Positions 38,038 to 41,894 of a stretch of 41,894 nt of DNA are shown piece after piece. Both the position numbers and the translations under genes were made by a program. The notes below the pieces were generated by a model. The model was not told the origin of the DNA. It worked only from the letters and a program-made list of their open reading frames with translations, and did no database searches. Position 1 is the first letter of the stretch; the number at the start of each line of letters is the position of its first letter. The DNA lies in assembly GCF_009749395.1 (NCBI RefSeq), contig NZ_WBIR01000027.1, positions 1-41,894 on the forward strand, given 5' to 3'. The DNA is from Agromyces salentinus (lineage in GTDB: Bacteria > Actinomycetota > Actinomycetes > Actinomycetales > Microbacteriaceae).

Positions 38038-38700
38038 ATGCCGCGGCCGAGCCCCGGTGGCGACCCTTCACACCTCGACGGTGATGCGCCCCTGCTCGAG
38101 ATGGGTCGGGAGTTCTTCGCTCGCGACGCGGTCGAGCTTGCGCCGCTGCTGCTCGGGGCGGTGCTCTCCCACGAGACGACCGCGGGCCGGGTGGCGATCC
38201 GCCTCTCCGAGGTCGAGGCGTACCGCGGCGTCGGCGAAGACCCGGGGTCGCACGCGTTCCGCGGACGCACCCCGCGCACGTCGGTGATGTTCGGCGAGGC
38301 CGCGCACCTGTACGCCTACTTCACATACGGCATGCACACGTGCATCAACATCGTCGCGGGCGCGGAGGGTGGGGCGGCCGCCGTGCTGCTTCGGGGTGGC
38401 GTCGTCGTCGAGGGCGCGGACCTCGCACGTGAGCGCCGCGGTGCGGCATCCGATCGAGATCTGGCCCGCGGACCGGCTCGCCTGGCATCGGCGCTCGGCG
38501 TTCCGCTCGCCGCAACGGGCGCCGACCTGCTCGCGCCGCCGTTCGGGCTCCGGGTCCCGTCCATGCCGCTTGCCTACGAGGCGGGCCCCCGCACGGGGAT
38601 CAGCGGCGCGGGCGGGGGAGCGGCGTTCCCGTGGCGGTTCTGGATTCCCGGCGATCCGGGGGTCTCGACCTACCGGCGGCACGCCCGGTCGCACGACTGA
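38038..38700 (+). CDS. DNA-3-methyladenine glycosylase (AAG/MPG family)
   Basis: 220 aa from ATG 38038, with AGGAG 12 bases upstream; TTG 38026, overlapping the argH stop, is an alternative. It excises alkylated purines. Family blocks: LAPLLLGAVLSHE, the catalytic Glu in RLSEVEAYRGVGEDPGSHAFRGRTPR, the intercalating-Tyr region AYFTYGMHTCINIVAG, and GPARLASALGVPLAATGADL. R-T-G-I-S and the C-terminal PWRFWIPGDPGVS are also typical. It is the last gene of the arg transcription unit in this window and converges with the next gene. Confidence 0.94.
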   Translation: MPRPSPGGDPSHLDGDAPLLEMGREFFARDAVELAPLLLGAVLSHETTAGRVAIRLSEVEAYRGVGEDPGSHAFRGRTPRTSVMFGEAAHLYAYFTYGMHTCINIVAGAEGGAAAVLLRGGVVVEGADLARERRGAASDRDLARGPARLASALGVPLAATGADLLAPPFGLRVPSMPLAYEAGPRTGISGAGGGAAFPWRFWIPGDPGVSTYRRHARSHD

Positions 38701-38738
38701 GGCTCGCGCACACCGTCGTCCCCTTCAGGCGATCGCGC

Positions 38739-39344
38739 TCAGCGAACGGCGAGGTGCACGACGAGGCCTGCGGCGCAGGCCCAGATGAGGCTCGCCAGCG
38801 TGCCGATGATGAATCGCTCCCGGGCCTCCGCCGCCTCGAGCTCGGTGAACCGGCCGACGCCCTTGACGGCGACGATGATCGCGAGCGCCTCGGGGAATCC
38901 GGCGACGATGGAGCCGGCGGCGGCGATGCGTTCGAGGATCCCGATGACGCGCCCGCCGCGGAGCACCTCCTGCGTCGGAGCCGCCACCAGACCCTGCCGT
39001 TCGGCGTCGGTGGTGGGCTTCGAGGTGATGAGGATGCCGCCGTGGAGGCCGGGCGCGACGCTCGCGCCCATCGCCAGCTGCAGGGCGGTGCCGGCCGCCG
39101 GACTGCCGCCGAAGACGGCGATGGTCAGCGCGAGCACGGTCAGGAGGGGCCCGAAGCCGTCGGCCACCGACGTCGACAGCGCGGAAGCGCACATCAGTGC
39201 GACCGCGAGGGCGCCGGCGGCGATCCACACGAACAGGGCGCGTGGCCGGAGGTACGCGATGATCGAGACGGCCGCCGCGCCGGCGAGCGAGAGGAAGAGC
39301 GCGGCCGTGGCGATCGTGTCGACGATGGGGGTGGGATCGAACAC
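38739..39344 (-). CDS. Membrane protein with DUF3307-like C-terminus, partner of the SatD-like gene
   Basis: 201 aa, GTG start with AAGGAG 5 bases upstream. About five hydrophobic segments: 12-32, 37-58, 66-90, 127-150 and 180-200. The C-terminal part (GRVIGILERIAAAGSIVAGFPEALAIIVAVKGVGRFTELE followed by ERFIIGTLASLIWA) resembles the C-terminal half of DUF3307 membrane proteins, which pair with SatD genes in other bacteria. The usual DUF3307 N-terminal block is not evident, so the family call is tentative. It is downstream of the SatD-like gene on the same strand with a 67-base gap. Function unknown. Confidence 0.75.
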   Translation of the reverse strand: MFDPTPIVDTIATAALFLSLAGAAAVSIIAYLRPRALFVWIAAGALAVALMCASALSTSVADGFGPLLTVLALTIAVFGGSPAAGTALQLAMGASVAPGLHGGILITSKPTTDAERQGLVAAPTQEVLRGGRVIGILERIAAAGSIVAGFPEALAIIVAVKGVGRFTELEAAEARERFIIGTLASLIWACAAGLVVHLAVR

Positions 39345-39411
39345 GGTGCTCCTTCGCGGGGCCGGCAGGGCGGACCCGATCAGCGTAGCGATCCCGACCG
39401 ACGCGCGCCGG

Positions 39412-40059
39412 TCAGGACGTCCCGGCGCGTCCCGCTCCCGCGTCGAGGCCGGCGAGCAGACGCACGAGCGCGGGCAGGGCGTCGGCCTCCGCGCGCCACA
39501 TGGCCGCCTTCAGCCTGGCACTCACGGCGGCGGCGCTGATGCCGAGCATCGTGGCGATGTCCTTCTGCAGGTGCCCGGCCCGCGCGAGGTCGGCGACCTC
39601 CCAGCCGAGGTCGCTGCGCCGCTCGCGGATCAGCACCACGAGGCGGATGAGCGCCTCGACCTGTGCCGCGTCGAGTTCGTCGATGCGTCGGCCGGGCTCG
39701 GCAGGGACTGCGGATGCCGCGCGCAGCGCGAATCGCCCGTCGGCCCGCTTCGCGGCCTGCACTGCCTCGCGCGCCGCGATGAATGCCGTCCCGCTGGCCT
39801 TGCGCGCGGCATCCGGAAGCGGGGTGCGCACGTGGCCCACGCCCAGACCGACGCTCCAGTGTTCGTCACGCGTGGCATCGAGGACGATCTCGAGCGCCGC
39901 GGGGGCCGACTCGGTGATGAGCTGCACCTCGTCGCCGGCGGTCTGGTCGGCGGGGAGCACCAGGGCGCTTCGGTGGCGTGCCACGAGTGCGTCGATGAGC
40001 TCGGAGGCGCGGTCGGGGTGGTGGCGGCTCGCCACCTGATCCGCGGTGATGACGTACAC
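39412..40059 (-). CDS. SatD-like protein with C-terminal helix-turn-helix
   Basis: 215 aa, GTG start with AAAGGGGG upstream. The N-terminus MYVITADQVASRH matches the SatD pattern (short strand then D-x-x-x-SR). A GDEVQLIT block at about 42-49, followed by a WSVGLGVGHV strand at about 68-77, corresponds to the GDEFQ and GIGIG blocks of SatD and recalls GGDEF/cyclase folds. Residues about 164-187 (LQKDIATMLGISAAAVSARLKAA) are a clear helix-turn-helix. No function is established for SatD proteins. It probably binds DNA and forms an operon with the downstream membrane protein. Confidence 0.78.
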   Translation of the reverse strand: MYVITADQVASRHHPDRASELIDALVARHRSALVLPADQTAGDEVQLITESAPAALEIVLDATRDEHWSVGLGVGHVRTPLPDAARKASGTAFIAAREAVQAAKRADGRFALRAASAVPAEPGRRIDELDAAQVEALIRLVVLIRERRSDLGWEVADLARAGHLQKDIATMLGISAAAVSARLKAAMWRAEADALPALVRLLAGLDAGAGRAGTS

Positions 40060-40075
40060 CGTGTCCCCCTTTCGA

Positions 40076-40160
40076 TGAATACCTCAGGTTTGATTCGGTC
40101 AGATCAATGTTACAGCATGAATATCCGTGAGTATAGCCGTGGGCCTTGATCTGCTATGCG
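40076..40160. promoter_or_regulatory. AT-rich divergent promoter region of satD-like gene and tyrS
   Basis: Markedly AT-richer than its surroundings. On the minus strand TATACT (40135-40130) is a near-consensus -10 for the satD-like gene, with a UTR of about 60 bases. The dyad TTGAT-N8-ATCAA (40090-40107) lies within that UTR, a possible operator for the HTH protein itself. Another TTGATC is at 40146-40151. Confidence 0.45.
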
Positions 40161-40171
40161 TTGGGCGCTGG

Positions 40172-40187
40172 TAGCCTTGCTCCCGTG
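40172..40187 (+). promoter_or_regulatory. -10 element and leaderless start of tyrS
   Basis: TAGCCT (40172-40177), 7 bases, then GTG 40185. No Shine-Dalgarno sequence is present. Confidence 0.55.
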
Positions 40188-41486
40188 TCAGACCCAGTGA
40201 TCCTCGATTCCCAGCAGAACGACACCTCCTTCGCAGACGTCTGGGAGGAGCTCGTCTGGCGCGGCCTCGTACACGTGTCGACCGACCAGGCTGCGCTGAA
40301 AGAGCTGCTCTCGGGCGAGCCGATCACGTATTACTGCGGGTTCGACCCGACGGCACCGAGCCTGCACCTCGGCAATCTCGTGCAGCTGCTGACGATGCGC
40401 CGCATCCAGCTCGCCGGTCACAAGCCGCTCGGCCTCGTCGGCGGCTCGACCGGCCTGATCGGCGACCCACGGCCGACGGCCGAGCGCACGTTGAACACGA
40501 AGGAGACCGTCGCCGAGTGGGTCGGGCACCTGCAGGGCCAGGTCTCTCGGTTCCTCTCGGGCGAGGGTGAGAACGCGGTTCGGCTCGTCAACAACCTCGA
40601 TTGGACCGGTGAGCTCAGCGCGATCGACTTCCTGCGGGAGATCGGCAAGCACTACCGCGTGGGCACGATGCTGAAGAAGGATGCCGTCGCGTCCAGGCTG
40701 AACTCCGACGCGGGCATCAGCTACACCGAGTTCAGCTACCAGATCCTGCAGGGGTTCGACTACCTCGAGCTCTTCCGCCTGTACGGGTGCGTGCTGCAGA
40801 CGGGCGGCAGCGATCAGTGGGGCAATCTCACGAGCGGCACCGATCTCATCCATCGCGTCGAGGGCGTCAGCGTGCACGCCATCGGCACGCCGCTCATCAC
40901 GAACTCCGACGGCAGCAAGTTCGGAAAGAGCGAGGGCAATGCCATCTGGCTCGACCCCGAGATGTGCAGCCCGTACCGCTTCTACCAGTTCTGGCTCAAC
41001 TCCGACGATGCCGACGTGATCTCCCGCCTCAAGGTGTTCACGTTCCTCGGCCGTCAGCGCATCGAGGAACTCGCGGCGCTGGTCGAGAACGAGCCGTTCC
41101 GCCGCGAGGCGCAGCGCACGCTCGCGAACGAGGTGACCACCCTGGTCCACGGTGCGGATGCCACGGCCGCCGTCATCGCCGCCTCCGAAGCGCTGTTCGG
41201 GCAGGGCGATCTCGCTGCGCTCGACGCCGACACGCTCGAGTCGGCGCTTCGCGAGCTGCCGAACACCACGACGTCCCCCGACGCGCAGATCGCGCAGCTG
41301 CTCCTGGACACCGGGCTCGTGAAGTCTGCGAGCGAGGGCCGACGCGCCATCGCCCAGGGTGGGGTCTCTCTCGACAACGTGAAGGTCGACGATGAGACGG
41401 CGACCCTCGAGGGTCGCGTCGCACCTGGAGGCATGGCGGTGCTCCGCCGCGGCAAGAAGACGCTCGCCGGCATCTTCGTCGAGTAG
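40185..41486 (+). CDS. tyrS: Tyrosine-tRNA ligase TyrS
   Basis: 433 aa from GTG 40185; the frame is open back to 40146 but that start precedes the -10. Class I synthetase: the tyrosine pocket and HIGH-like motif HLGN (61-64) in GFDPTAPSLHLGNL, GGSDQWGN for substrate binding, KMSKS-like KFGKS (245-249). A C-terminal S4 RNA-binding domain starts near LLLDTGLVKSASEGRRAIAQGGVSLDNVKV. It charges tRNA-Tyr. A hairpin terminator follows. Confidence 0.97.
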   Translation: MSDPVILDSQQNDTSFADVWEELVWRGLVHVSTDQAALKELLSGEPITYYCGFDPTAPSLHLGNLVQLLTMRRIQLAGHKPLGLVGGSTGLIGDPRPTAERTLNTKETVAEWVGHLQGQVSRFLSGEGENAVRLVNNLDWTGELSAIDFLREIGKHYRVGTMLKKDAVASRLNSDAGISYTEFSYQILQGFDYLELFRLYGCVLQTGGSDQWGNLTSGTDLIHRVEGVSVHAIGTPLITNSDGSKFGKSEGNAIWLDPEMCSPYRFYQFWLNSDDADVISRLKVFTFLGRQRIEELAALVENEPFRREAQRTLANEVTTLVHGADATAAVIAASEALFGQGDLAALDADTLESALRELPNTTTSPDAQIAQLLLDTGLVKSASEGRRAIAQGGVSLDNVKVDDETATLEGRVAPGGMAVLRRGKKTLAGIFVE

Positions 41487-41512
41487 TCGCGTACCTCGAC
41501 GCTCTGCCGACA

Positions 41513-41550
41513 CGGCCCCGCCCACCCGGTTCATCCGGGGAGCGGGGCCG
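41513..41550 (+). terminator. Terminator of tyrS
   Basis: CGGCCCCGC (41513-41521) pairs with GCGGGGCCG (41542-41550), with an inner CCCGG/CCGGG stem, 26 bases after the tyrS stop. Confidence 0.65.
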
Positions 41551-41850
41551 CTCGCGTCTGTGCTCCGTGCCGAGAGAAGCTCGCCGGCCTCTTCGCGACA
41601 TCACCATTCCTGCCGGCACGGCACGGGACGGCACGGCACGGCCTCGCCCCGGTCCGTCCGGGACCGCGGAGTTCGCAGCCGGCCCCGCTCGCGGTCCCGA
41701 CATTGTGAACCGCCGGAGCCTGCCCCGTCCGGGCCGCCGTCGATGGCATGAGGCAACCGAAACAGACTCTGGTCTGGGGTTTTGGTGGTGTGGTGTGGTG
41801 CGACACGCCCGGGATGTGGGGTTGATTTGTGTGGTGGGGGTGGGGGCTTG
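41551..41850. other. Intergenic region with GGCAC repeats and a G/T-rich tract
   Basis: No supported gene. It contains short repeats of CGGCA(C) around 41612-41643, a small hairpin CAGAC/GTCTG (41763-41776), and from about 41775 to 41850 a strand almost devoid of A and C apart from one short GC segment, with several GGG and GGGGG runs. The region ends in a promoter-like element. Confidence 0.6.
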
Positions 41851-41861
41851 TAGATTCATAC

Positions 41862-41894
41862 ATGTCGCCGCGGCGGTCAGGAAGAAGCGGAAAG
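41862..41894 (+). CDS. Possible start of a gene running off the window
   Basis: TAGATT (41851-41856) is followed by 5 bases and ATG 41862, the same arrangement as the leaderless genes here; TTGTGT (41827-41832) could be its -35 at 18 bases. Eleven codons are visible, basic and Ser/Arg-rich (MSPRRSGRSGK). The product cannot be recognised from this. It could instead be part of an untranslated leader. Confidence 0.35.
   Translation, partial: MSPRRSGRSGK

Noticed and set aside
41531..41863. 110-codon minus-strand frame in the last intergenic region
   Set aside because: Its composition follows the G/T tract and GGCAC repeats, and it has no start context or motif.

Overview
This window is high-GC DNA with the gene content and order of an actinobacterium, most likely a member of the Microbacteriaceae (an Agromyces or Microbacterium-like genome; this is inferred from gene order and protein character, not from a database search). 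Supporting signs are lexA divergent from a small LysM protein, a bifunctional-type HisA (PriA), an infC-rpmI-rplT-TrmH-pheST block interrupted by a gluABCD-type transporter, and an Lhr/Nei2 pair. I found no tRNA, rRNA or CRISPR array.

Layout. 1-132 is the tail of an IS481-type transposase. 217-1549 holds lexA (minus) and a divergent membrane-anchored LysM protein, with a LexA box between them. 1611-4826 carries hisC-hisB-hisH and hisA/priA, followed by an SseB-family protein and a PLP-dependent decarboxylase-family protein. 7289-12614 holds a full-length Lhr helicase overlapping a Nei-type DNA glycosylase. A convergent DUF1844 gene follows. 13097-14741 is the translation-factor operon infC-rpmI-rplT with a long structured leader, an AUC start codon for infC and a strong terminator. 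14784-22647 holds a TrmH-family methyltransferase, a four-gene glutamate-type ABC importer and pheS-pheT. 22714-23118 is a DUF1801 gene. 23155-31000 is a TetR regulator divergent from an amidohydrolase plus a complete peptide-type ABC importer (binding protein, two permeases, one fused double ATPase). 31089-38029 is the arginine operon argC-J-B-D-F-H, preceded by a 35-codon arginine-rich reading frame and ending in a 3-methyladenine DNA glycosylase. 38739-40059 (minus) is a membrane protein paired with a SatD-like protein. 40185-41486 is tyrS. The last 400 bases hold a terminator, a G/T-rich tract and what may be the start of another gene.

How the genes work together. The window is mostly housekeeping: SOS control, histidine and arginine synthesis, DNA repair, initiation factor and ribosomal proteins, and Phe/Tyr-tRNA synthetases, plus two import systems. 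Regulation is the interesting layer. Many starts (hisC, trmH, gluA, pheS, DUF1801, tyrS and probably others) lie 5-8 bases after a TANNNT -10 hexamer, which implies leaderless mRNAs. The arg operon lacks argR and argG but has an arginine-rich leader frame with mutually exclusive RNA hairpins, which looks like an attenuator and is my leading candidate for an undescribed system. A perfect 15-base palindrome covers the -35 boxes of the tetR/amidohydrolase divergent promoters. A GlnR-type box precedes the glutamate transporter. The SatD-like protein carries a GDE(V)Q motif next to a C-terminal helix-turn-helix and is paired with a membrane protein.
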